A stretch of DNA of 64,000 nt, from NCBI GenBank assembly GCA_021401465.1, contig JADDMT010000088.1, positions 60,860-124,859 on the forward strand. Direction: 5' to 3'. The notes beneath the pieces are model-generated. The model saw nothing but the letters and a program-made list of their open reading frames with translations, ran no database searches and was not told the DNA's origin. This stretch comes from Teratosphaeria epicoccoides (taxonomy: Eukaryota; Ascomycota; Dothideomycetes; Mycosphaerellales; Teratosphaeriaceae). This document shows positions 55,690-64,000 of this stretch, in pieces. Position 1 is the stretch's first letter; each line of letters begins with the position of its first letter. The position numbers and the translations under genes are program-made.

Positions 55690-56950
55690 GCGATCTCACC
55701 AGCAAGGTCAACAGCGCAAATAGAGCCAAAGTTCCCGTCAAAGGCTGCAGAGAGAATCGCGAGAATCTTCAGCTTCTTTCGACGACACCGCAGATTTATC
55801 TACGTTGGTGCCTTGGGTATCGCATGTTGGGAGGCCCGGGGAGTGTACTTCCGGTTGTCGTTTCGCGAAGCCGTGCCCATTACTGGGCGAGGAAGGTTCG
55901 CTGGTCGGCCCCAGACTCGACAGCGGTATACTAAGGACCTGAATCAGGCTCATGAGCAAGTAGCCAAGCAGTAAGAACACCGGCTTGCCTGAAAGAAATG
56001 TCGGCAGAAGCGAGAGTCAGTGGTGCTGTCGGAAGTTGAGTTGGACGTCAAGAAAGTGGAGACGATCTTCGACTAAGTTATATCAGCAGCCGGGCTGGAG
56101 AGCTTGGCTTGTGCTGTCATGGTAGTTTTTAATGAAGGTAAATCCCCCTGACCGTTTGAGCACATTGACGGCGGATAGAGACGCTCTATCAGTCATGGTG
56201 AATGCTTTGCTTGCTCTGACTGGCCAGGTTGTCTTCACGACCGGCCTGCTCAAGATTACCAAGACCGATGAGGAGAGTGCTGCTGTCTTGGGCCACGAAG
56301 TCGCTCATGTTCTGGCAAATCACAGTCAGGAGAAGTACCTAAAACCTCTCACAGTAGGACGCTGCTTCTTGCCTTTGAGTCCATTGGGGTTGGGGGTACA
56401 GCGCTGAGTGCCACTGACACGTTCTTGAGCGCTGTCGGCGTGGGCCTTGAGTCAATGTTTCCGGGTTGGCCTGAAGTGGCACTGATGTCTCCCGCAGTCG
56501 CGGGAATGGCATTCTATCTCTATGGCTCTTGCCAGACAGAAATCGCAGCAGATTTCATAGGTTTGCTCTTGATGACCGACACCGGCTCTAATCCGACAGC
56601 GGCCGCGGCTTTGTGTCGAAATCTTGCCATAGTCCAGGAAAGACAACACCAAGAACTTGTGCGGCAGCACGGTGCAGGGAAGGTTCAACGGCTCGAGAAG
56701 TGGCAGAGAACACATTCAGATGTAGGCCAAGCGTTTGCTGAGTCCACAGAGCACCTTGCTGACTTAGTCCTCATTGGCTGAATCTCGATCGGAGAAGCTG
56801 GAGGAGTTGATATCAAAAGTCCAGCGTCTTAGCACTTTCGAAACAGTGGATGTCGATCCAGACTGCTCTGGAGCGACACATGATGACCTTACCTTATGGC
56901 GCATATTCGTTGCGGAGCGAGACGCACGCAAAGTCGACAATGTAGTGTGA
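55690..56950 (+). pseudogene. OMA1-like M48 mitochondrial metalloprotease relic
   Basis: Plus-strand fragments follow OMA1 order over three frames. They are RFIYVGALGI and EAVPITGRGRFAG (55795-55905), then VISAAGLESLACAV (56080-56120), NALLALTGQVVFTTGLLK and the catalytic AAVLGHEVAHVLANHS (HExxH at 56294-56308). LLLAFESIGVGGTALSATDT, TEIAADFIGLLLM (third zinc ligand Glu) and WQRTHSDVGQAF follow, and a charged tail ends at 56948-56950. Lesions: a stop after HEQVAKQ (about 55972), several stops around 56045-56150, a frameshift near 56360 just after the zinc site, and another near 56770 before AESRSEKLEEL. OMA1 is an inner-membrane stress protease; this copy cannot encode one. A complete paralogue presumably exists elsewhere in the genome. 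Confidence 0.72.
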
Positions 56951-59135
56951 CAATGCACTGGGAGCACGCGTCAGGCTGGTAAAGAAGCCATACACATTCG
57001 GTTTGAGCTTCTGCTGCTCCGGTGCTCTGACCAGTCGACCACGCTGTGTGTTCTCTCCATGCGACGTGAGCAGCGGCCGTACCAGCCCAAGCGTGTGCAC
57101 GAATGAGATGATGATAAAAGCTCGAACGTCGAAGGCTTCGTTTCACACACCGTTGGACTAGTGTGAACCACGTGGACGTAGTCGGCCAGATGGAGGAGCG
57201 TGCCTCAGAGAACGATCACTCTATTTCTGCCAGCACAGCCAATTCGCCTCATTGGAGCGGAGGCCTCTGGAACTCCATTAAATGGTGACAGCTTCGAATT
57301 GCTTCGATGTGGCCGGACGGAATGCACAAAGACCGTTTGCCTTCAGAGCGAGGCATTACAAGACGGTCCAGAGTGGTGGCGTGTAACAAGCACGACCTAA
57401 GGAACTGACCTTTCTCACCCTGGCTGCTACAGACTAGGGAGGCGGCTCTGTGTGATTTCCGCTCCAGAAGGTCCGCTCGTAGCGAAAATTGAATCAAGCA
57501 TTCGCTTGCCTTCCAGGTGTATGTCGATCTCAATGCGTCGAACTCTTCGGCCTGGCAACTAACGCTGGATACTTACCTACCGTCGAGTCCAGCAGGGATG
57601 ATCAGCTCTGTCCATTTGAAGATGCCCAATGGCATGACTGTTGATTGTCGCAGCCCTCATCCGCCACATGAGAAGGCCACAATCTGAAGCCTCGCCGAGT
57701 ACCCGCTCTTTCGAGATCTTTTCCACCATCGTAGCGAATTCAGCGAGCGTCATGCGGGCGCATCGAGGATCGATGATGATGACAGTAAGTATAAGAGACT
57801 ATTTATATCGGGCTTTCCGATGCAGACCAATGCCTTCCTTGCGACAATTTTAGTGAGCACAAGCCTCGCCCTGGCCAAGCACGCCGTCGCTCAGAGGCAC
57901 AACGCTGCAGTGGAAACGACCATCCGTCTGGCATCATCACCTACACCACAAAAATCAGCCCCGTGCAGTGCAGATTCAAGGACAGGCAAATGCAGCAGCT
58001 GCGTGGCTGCTAGAGCCGCACTTTGAAGTCAAGTGAAGTGGACCGAAGCATGTCACGATAGCAGCTGCGTTGGCTTCCACTGTGACTGGGAGAATGACGC
58101 TCATCTCCGGCAGAAGTCTCGGGTGTCTGCGAAAGACTTTGGTCATAACATAAGTTACGCTTTGGAGAGTATCTACCCCGGTATTTGCTCCGTTCAATTG
58201 TCCCACTAGGTAGAATACAGAGTGGATCATAGAGGGGAATGACCCGGTTTGCACCTGCAGAAGCCACATTCCAAAGGATTATGAGCAACATAGTGAGGGC
58301 ATGAAGGCGCCGGTCACATTGTCTTCGGGTTATGCTGCACCATCAGTTCCTTGACTGTCTGGATGCTATCCGAACAAGGAAATGGGCAATGCCAATCAAG
58401 CTGACTTATCCCAGTATCTTCAGAGGCATCTGTCAGTGTACGTCACAGGAAGTCTGACTGGAGTGATCTGCTTCAGGGACTACAAGCAGCCTGCAGCCTC
58501 GCGGGCCCGTACATGCAAACATTACGGCTACAACAGGCATGAGACCACCTTTCGGTGGACTTGGTGGACATTCACTTCGCTGACGACAAGAGATTGGTCA
58601 ATCCTGCGCCAGTGCTTGAACCCGGCCTCATGTCACATGCCGAAAACCCGGCAAAGCTTCGGCTCAAACGCATCGTCTCTCTACATTCGCTCTTTGTTTG
58701 ATGTCACTTCAGCCTCACAATGGTAAGTTGGCGAACAACCTCAAATCAAACCTGGGTCAATGCTAACAGTCAATAGGGAATGAGTTCGATTCCGCCCAAA
58801 ATGGAAAACCGAGGCCTTTCCATAATGAGGTAATCTCCCTTCGAGGTCGATGCACCCTAAGAGGTTGAAGCTCCCATGAGAGTGGAACGGTGTGAGTAGG
58901 GTGGACGTCAGCGCCCCTCACGAGGGCTTCAGGCTTTACCCAAACACAAAGAAAGTCCAGAAGTCCTCGCATTGTATCGTACACATCTAGATGTCATGCG
59001 CTTTCTGTAAACACTGCAGGCAGCGATCCGCGTACCGCGCTTCTCGCTCCAAGTGATGCCAGCTGCGGCGTTTTGGGCCCCTGTGCGTAGAAGCAGAGAT
59101 CTCCCGTTCGCCTCGCTCAAAATGCAGACTCCTTG
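56951..59135. other. Mostly gene-free region of 2.2 kb
   Basis: Apart from one weak secreted-peptide candidate (57820-58026) I see no gene. A plus frame at 58382-58726 starts with ATG but has no recognisable features. The region lies between pseudogenes and TIM54. Confidence 0.35.
57820..58026 (+). CDS. Candidate small secreted peptide (weak)
   Basis: 68 codons from ATG. MQTNAFLATILVSTSLALA is a fair signal peptide, followed by about 45 residues with three cysteines near the end (PCSADSRTGKCSSC). Short length, odd cysteine number and no recognised family keep this weak. It could also be the first exon of a longer gene or chance. Confidence 0.22.
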   Translation: MQTNAFLATILVSTSLALAKHAVAQRHNAAVETTIRLASSPTPQKSAPCSADSRTGKCSSCVAARAAL

Positions 59136-60640
59136 CTATGCCTCCTCCCCCTCCCTTCTCTCTACCACATCTTCTCCCCTTCCAATCCGCTTAGCCCTCT
59201 CCTCATCCTCGATTCCCAATTCAAACGTCCTCATCCTTCCCGCCAAGCGCTCGTCCACGGTCATATCCTCAACCCACACGCTCTCCTCGTGCTCCTTCCT
59301 CGGCTCTCTGACCGTCTTCCACCAGTCTCTCTCCTCGTGCGCCAACACGCCAAGCTGCTCAGGCACAGCCTTCTCATTTCCAGACGCGCTGTCCTCATCC
59401 AGTGCGGTGGTCGTAGTAAAAGGTCGGGTCTGGGATGCCAAGACCGCAGCAGCGACTTCCCGGCCAATGGAGTCGGCGAGGTATCGGCGGGTAAGGAAGC
59501 GGTAGATTCGTATGGGGGTGTTGCGGATGCCGAGGAGGTGAGGATAGTTGACTGTTGTGACGGGGCCTAGGATGTCGGGTGTACTTGGTGAGAGCGGGGC
59601 AGTGGAACATTCTGCTGGAGTGATATATGGAGGCGGAAATCGTGGCTTGGGTTTCTCTGCTTTCTTTTTCTCTTCCTCTGTCTTTTCTGGGCCTGGTATC
59701 TGGTCCTCGGACTTGGCTTCTGATCCGCCAGATTCGTGGACGTCCTTGACTTGTTCTTCTGGTGCGGATGGCCCTTCGCTGTAGGCTTCTACACGGTTGG
59801 CAGCACTTTCGATGGCCGCATCGCCTGACGACGAATGTCCGGGATTGTTATTTGCTCGAGTGGGCTCGTTTTCACCCTCGGCTTCGGGCTGCTTTGGCGC
59901 ATCGACAGGCCCAAGCCAACCCTCATGGATACCTCTGATGTACTCCTTCCACGTATTTCGTCCAATGACAATGTCTCCTGCTAAACCGTCAAACTCTCTC
60001 GTTCCATTGCGTTGTCTCATCAAGTCGATGCTCAGCTCTTTCTCCTCCTCCGTCTCCATCTCCTGCACGCCCTCCCCCGCCCGCTTCCTCCTCCGCCGTA
60101 TTCTCTCCGCTGTCTTATAGCGTACGTCGCCCTCCTTCCTGCCCTCCACTGCATCCCAGTCCATCGCCGCGGCAACCAATATCGGCTTGACATAGTCGTG
60201 GAAATGTTCTCTCGCTCCTCTTAACCCATCGGCCGGTGGGGCCGCCAAATATACCGTGAGTCTCCGTGGAAGCGTATGCGAGTCCAGTGGCTCCTCAGCA
60301 ATATGTTGTACCGTCTTACACCATTTCTCTCGTACTCGCTTCGTCTGCCATTTATCGTATATTACAGCTCCGGCGAAAGATCCGGTAATCGACAGGAATA
60401 TCGTCCAGTTGCGGGAGGGTAAACGTAATCGAGGGAGACCTACCTCGTGCGCATCAGCTGCCTGACACTCACCAGCCCAGCATCATGTTCCTCACCCATC
60501 ATCCTGAAGGCCGGGTTTCCCTCGGCTGCTGGTGCCTTCTTGGACGCTGCAGAAGCCGTCGCGGCGGCGTCGCTGGCGGAACTGGTTGCTGCTGCGCTCG
60601 CAGCATTGCCGGTGTGCGGTGCGCCCGGCTTGTCGGACAT
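59136..60640 (-). CDS. TIM54: Mitochondrial import inner membrane translocase subunit Tim54
   Basis: Part of the TIM22 complex, which inserts carrier proteins into the mitochondrial inner membrane. Two exons: 60640-60496 and 60439-59136, with intron 60495-60440 (GTGAGG...GGTAG). The product is 482 aa. Exon 1 encodes an Ala-rich start ending NPAFRMMG. Splicing gives MMG|LPRLRLPSRNW and the transmembrane segment TIFLSITGSFAGAVIYDKW, then VREKWCKTVQHIAEEPL. The family signature YLAAPPADGLRGAREHFHDYVKP follows. The middle is a Glu/Lys/Pro-rich spacer, and the C-terminus contains NYPHLLGIRNTPIRIYRFLTRRYLAD and EERDWWKTV, typical of Tim54. Retroelement DNA begins only a few hundred bases upstream of its start. 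Confidence 0.93.
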
Positions 60641-60988
60641 TGCTGCAATACAGCGACGTGATATTTACATCAAAACAAAAAGTTCCTCGAGATCTTCAGC
60701 TTCGCGCCGGAACTTGCCGTCTTCCGCGGAGCTGAGCACCGTGCGCGATTCGGAGCATGTGTGCAGTTATCAAGTAACTTCTGAACTTTCGACTTTCGGA
60801 CTTTAGGCCTCCATACCTTCTTGCATCTATAACACCATCAATATCGTGTCAATTCACATGTGTAGTACCTTAAAACGATGCCACGACCTTCTACAATCAA
60901 TTAGGAATTATGGCAGGAGCAGATTGTTAAATAGGTAGAGGCTAGCATGTCATAAGGGTAGGTGCCGATAGCAGGAAGGTGACCAGGT
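60641..60988. promoter_or_regulatory. TIM54 upstream region, up to the transposon block
   Basis: Short upstream region of TIM54. Composition shifts to AT-rich around 60830. Promoter function is inferred from position only. Confidence 0.35.
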
Positions 60989-61185
60989 GTTAGACTCAGG
61001 AGCTGTGAAGAATATCGACAATGGCAGTTAACCTTGTAAATGACTCTCCTCTAAGCAAGAGAGGATTAAATTAAGATTAAGCACGAAGCTCCTAACTACC
61101 TGTCCTAAAGCTACCCCTATATACTAGAGAGCGACAGAGCAGCTCTATTAGATCTGTCGACAGACCTGACAGATCCGTGTCTGTA

Positions 61186-61335
61186 GATCTATAGACTAAC
61201 CCTACAGATCTAAGGGTCTGTTATCACATAACAGATCCCTTCTTCCTTATAAGCCTATAGATCTGTAGACTAACCCTATAGATCTAGGGATCTGTCCTCA
61301 CGTAACAGATCCTTTCTTCTATGACTATGCCTATA
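61186..61335. repeat. Two tandem imperfect copies of a roughly 75-bp unit
   Basis: Units start at 61186 and 61260, each beginning GATCT then GTAGACTAACCCT or ATAGACTAACCCT, continuing through GATCTA(A)GG..TCTGT and TAACAGATCC, and ending GCCTATA. They differ at scattered C/T and A/G positions. This probably belongs to the LTR or untranslated part of the retroelement. Confidence 0.75.
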
Positions 61336-61702
61336 ACTCATAGTACTCCTATGACGGTACTATGACTCATAGCACTTAGGACCTACATGATCCTGTATCC
61401 TATAGTACTCTAGATAGTACTCCTAACACTCATGACACTATCCCCCTCTTAGTCTAGCTCGTCCCTAAGCTACCTCATTAGTGTGGGGTTTCTCTTGTTT
61501 CTTCTTTTAAACTGTGATGTCTTCTCTTTCTACATTACTGCCTTGTGTCATTCTAGACACTGACGCCCCTTTAACGCAGAAACGCAAACGCCGCGCGAAT
61601 CGAATCTATTGTCAGGGCTAGGACAGCATAAAGTCCTGTACTTAGTGTCAAGAGCTAAAGCTCGTTTGTTAGGTACACATTTCCTTAGGGAAATGTTCGT
61701 AA

Positions 61703-62149
61703 TGTCACTTTAGCAACTGTCAGAGTTGCGACGCGAAGGTAACAGAGGTCGAATGGAAGAAGTTAGGCGATTAGCGGAAAAGACTAATTGCTAATCTCGA
61801 TCGTGCGAAGGTAGTCCTAGCCGAAGCTTCGCAGAAGATGCTAGAGGCGCATGCGAAGGAGATGCGTCTTCAAAAACAGTTAGACGTAGTCGACTAGGAG
61901 GTCGAAGATAGTCGCGCTCTCGAGGAGCGCGAGATCAGGGAGGAGGAGGCTAAGGAACAAGCTCTTGCGCAGGCCGGGTTTCTTCTTGACCTAGATCCTT
62001 CCGCGGGTCTCGCTCTTAGTCCTACGACATGGAGCGCAATAGAGGGTTTCGCTAACTCCTCATATTAGGGTTTCCTGGATGGCGTGATAGCCGAGCCGGT
62101 CGACAGCGTCCCGCAGGAGTCTAGTCGTGGCTTAGGATCTTCTTCCTAG
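61703..62149 (+). pseudogene. Transposon-type coiled-coil coding relic
   Basis: A plus-strand frame of about 149 codons that stays protein-like despite three internal TAG stops. It reads NCQSCDAKVTEVEWKKLGD, then RKRLIANLDRAKVVLAEASQ, AHAKEMRLQKQLDVVD, an acidic Glu-rich helix (ALEEREIREEEAKEQALAQ), LSPTTWSAIEGF and a terminal GLGSSS. The three internal stops fit loss of Trp or Gln codons. The coiled-coil plus acidic tail resembles the C-terminal region of transposon-encoded proteins in Dothideomycetes, but I cannot name the family. It ends tail-to-tail with the gypsy pol, overlapping by about 18 nt. The upstream limit is unclear. Confidence 0.5.
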
Positions 62150-64000
62150 GTTCGTTCCTTTCTCGAAACTTCGTATCTTTTGCTGACAGTTTCGCAGGTG
62201 TTCTAGGGGTTCCCAGGTGTTCTCGGTACTCCTATATCCTTCCCATTTTACTAAGTACTGTCGCTGTCTGTCCCGCTAGCGAGTGTCGATAATCCTTTCG
62301 ACAGAGTACTCCGGTTCTTCTACTTCAGGGTCGAGTAGTAAGGGTTCTGATTGCAGTGCGGCGTCTAGCGCTACTTGTTCTAGCAGAGAGACATAGAACA
62401 CAGGGTGTATTCTCATCTGCTCGGGTAGCTGTAATTCAAAATTGACTGGTCCCGTCTTGGCCTTGATCCTGAATAGTCCTAGTTTTACAGCGTCTAGTTT
62501 TTTACTCGGTTTGTCTGATTTGATGTGATGGCAGAGGAGATACACCTTGTCCCCCTCCTTTAGAATTAGTCCCTCAATTCTCTTACGATTCGCGTACCGT
62601 GCCATGTTCTGCTAATAGAACTGCAGGTCGAGTCGTGCTTCTGTTTGCAGTCGGCGTAGATGTTCTACTCGTCTGAGTGCTGCTAGGTTCGGATCACTAG
62701 CTAAGACGTCTGGAATGTCTTCTATAGCTAATCCATACGCCATCTGAAATGGCGAGAGTCCTGTCGACTCTGCCGGCGTACTATTATACGCGAGCTGTGC
62801 TATTAGCAACAACTCTACCTAGTTGTTCTGGTCCCTATTAACATAGGATCGAAGGTACTATTCTAACGTCTGATTTAGGCGTTCTGTCTGTCTATCCGTC
62901 TAAGGGTAGAAGGAAGTACTTAATCGATGTTTGACCTGGAATTGTCTCATTAGGGCTCTCTAGAAGTTAGAGGTAAACACGGATCCTCGATCCGTTACTA
63001 GGTCCTATAGCATGCCGTGTAATGCTACTACCTATTTAATGAAGACATGCGCGATATCTTTAGTCTTGAAGTCTTCGCGGTAAGGGATAAATTTCCCGAA
63101 CTTGGTAAATTAGTCGACTACTACCATGATCCTGTCGAAGAACTCATTAGTCGCGGGTTCTCTCGACTAAGGTAGTTTGACGATAAAATCCATAGCGAGC
63201 AATTCCCATGGCCGTTAAGGTACCTTTAGTAGTCGTAGTAGCCTATACGGTCTGTGACGGTTATGCTTACTTCGTTAGCAAGTTACACATCGACGGACGT
63301 AGTCCTCGATTGCCTTGCTTATCCCAGGGAAGTAATATTCTTGTCGGAGAATTTGCTTCATTTTAGACACTCCCGGGTGTCCTGCCTAAGGTACGTCGTG
63401 TTAGAGGCGTAGTAGTTCCGATCGTAAAGACGTTAGCACGTATACTAATCCTTGAAACAGAAGGATTCCGTCTTTGTCTTCCTAATCCTCCTGTCCATCA
63501 ATGTCGTCGCGGACAGCGAGTGCGGTTAGGTCATGGATTAGGGCGTTCTTCAGGTCGTCCTGAAACCTACTAGTCCATGTAACAGTCGTGGCCGCGAGTC
63601 GGTTAACTCCTAGCGTGCTATCGCTATTTTCCTAGAGAACAGCATGTTTCTCCCGCTTCACGCCCTTCATGTAGTCCGTCTGGCGGCTAAGTGCATCGGC
63701 GCGTGCGTTGTCAGTCCCCTTGCGATAGACGATCTTGCAGTTAAAACTAGAGAGCTCCTTGCTCTACCGAACCTGTCGTCAGTTTAACTCTTTCGTCGTT
63801 ATGAAGTATCGCAAGTTCTCATAGTCTGTGTAGACCGTGACCTAGTGCTTAGAACCTTCTAAGTAGACCCGCTAGGCCTTGTAGGCGTCTACTATGGCTA
63901 GAAGTTCTTTGTCGTGGACGTCATATCGGAGTTCCGGTCTAGACAATTTCCTCGAGTAGTAGGCGACTAGCTGTAGTCGTCTACTCGGTCCTAGTTGACT
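62132..64000 (-). pseudogene. Ty3/gypsy chromovirus pol: RNase H, integrase, chromodomain
   Basis: One minus-strand frame from the right edge to a TAA at 62134-62132, about 620 codons, with no indel seen but at least 17 in-frame stops. RNase H (about 63960-63620) reads ELRYDVHDKELLAIVDAYK and later FNCKIVYRKGTDNARADALS. The H2C2 zinc part of integrase (63400-63240) reads AGHPGVSKMKQI and YVRRCVTC. The DDE core shows Asp in MDFIVKLP, Asp in TDRGSVFTSNF and Glu in LNQTLE (63200-62840). The integrase C-terminus starts MARYANRKRIEG at 62605. The chromodomain YLVKWEGYRSTENTWEPLEH (about 62280-62170) identifies the chromovirus branch. Stops sit at expected Trp and Gln codons. Gag, protease and reverse transcriptase lie outside the window. 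Confidence 0.92.

Larger units (their letters stand above)
60989..64000. mobile_element. RIP-mutated transposon block including a Ty3/gypsy chromovirus
   Basis: From about 60.9 kb the sequence becomes AT-rich, dense in TAG/CTA and free of intact genes. It contains an LTR-like AT-rich stretch (about 60989-61560, possible TGTTAGACTC end at 60991), a mutated coding relic on plus (61703-62149) and a gypsy pol on minus that runs off the right edge. The left border is approximate; I could not identify a target-site duplication or both LTRs. The element continues beyond the window. Confidence 0.75.

Noticed and set aside
1..64000. CRISPR arrays, bacterial operons or plasmid origins
   Set aside because: The DNA is clearly fungal nuclear sequence with spliceosomal introns; no such structure is present.

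Overview
This window is nuclear DNA from a filamentous ascomycete. Genes are on both strands, many carry short introns of about 48-77 nt with GTAAGT/GTATGT donors and a CTGAC-like branch site, and the gene set is typical of Pezizomycotina. It includes two Zn2Cys6 regulators, a cyclin B, TRP4, TIM54 and a RGS-LOV photoreceptor. I infer a Dothideomycete, possibly Mycosphaerellales, from the general character of the proteins. Species and chromosome cannot be read from the sequence.

Layout. 1-672: decayed short-chain dehydrogenase. 1030-7573: two Zn2Cys6 regulators flanking a D-2-hydroxyacid dehydrogenase of the glyoxylate reductase (GOR1) type. 8756-12073: large Ser-rich protein of unknown function. 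14029-28000: dense housekeeping block with GCN20 (ABC-F translation factor), OLA1 (Obg-like ATPase), TRP4 (tryptophan synthesis), two mitochondrial ribosomal proteins (uL10m, uL2m), a HIT-family hydrolase and a B-type cyclin. 29054-32905: VPS9-ankyrin-PX-BAR endosomal Rab GEF. 35602-38349: kelch-type membrane protein. 39169-39537: six-cysteine secreted protein. 40079-40740: GNAT acetyltransferase relic. 41727-43828: RGS-LOV blue-light receptor.

44349-50076 holds a divergent two-gene module present twice in tandem. Each copy has a C2H2 zinc-finger gene on the minus strand and, divergently, a small gene with a shared RPQ[ST]AFEQQ motif. In the left copy the zinc-finger gene is broken by a frameshift and has lost a zinc ligand. 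About 3 kb without recognisable genes follows. Next come two more decayed genes: a Baeyer-Villiger-type monooxygenase (53261-54972) and an OMA1-like M48 metalloprotease (about 55690-56950). TIM54 is the last intact gene (59136-60640).

From about 60.9 kb to the right edge the sequence is transposon-derived and mutated. A Ty3/gypsy chromovirus pol (RNase H, integrase, chromodomain) reads on the minus strand as one frame of about 620 codons. It has no indel that I can see but at least 17 stop codons, nearly all explained by C-to-T change in CpA, the signature of repeat-induced point mutation (RIP). A second mutated coding relic lies tail-to-tail with it. The window thus runs from a conserved core, through an accessory region with regulatory duplications and pseudogenes, into a silenced repeat block.
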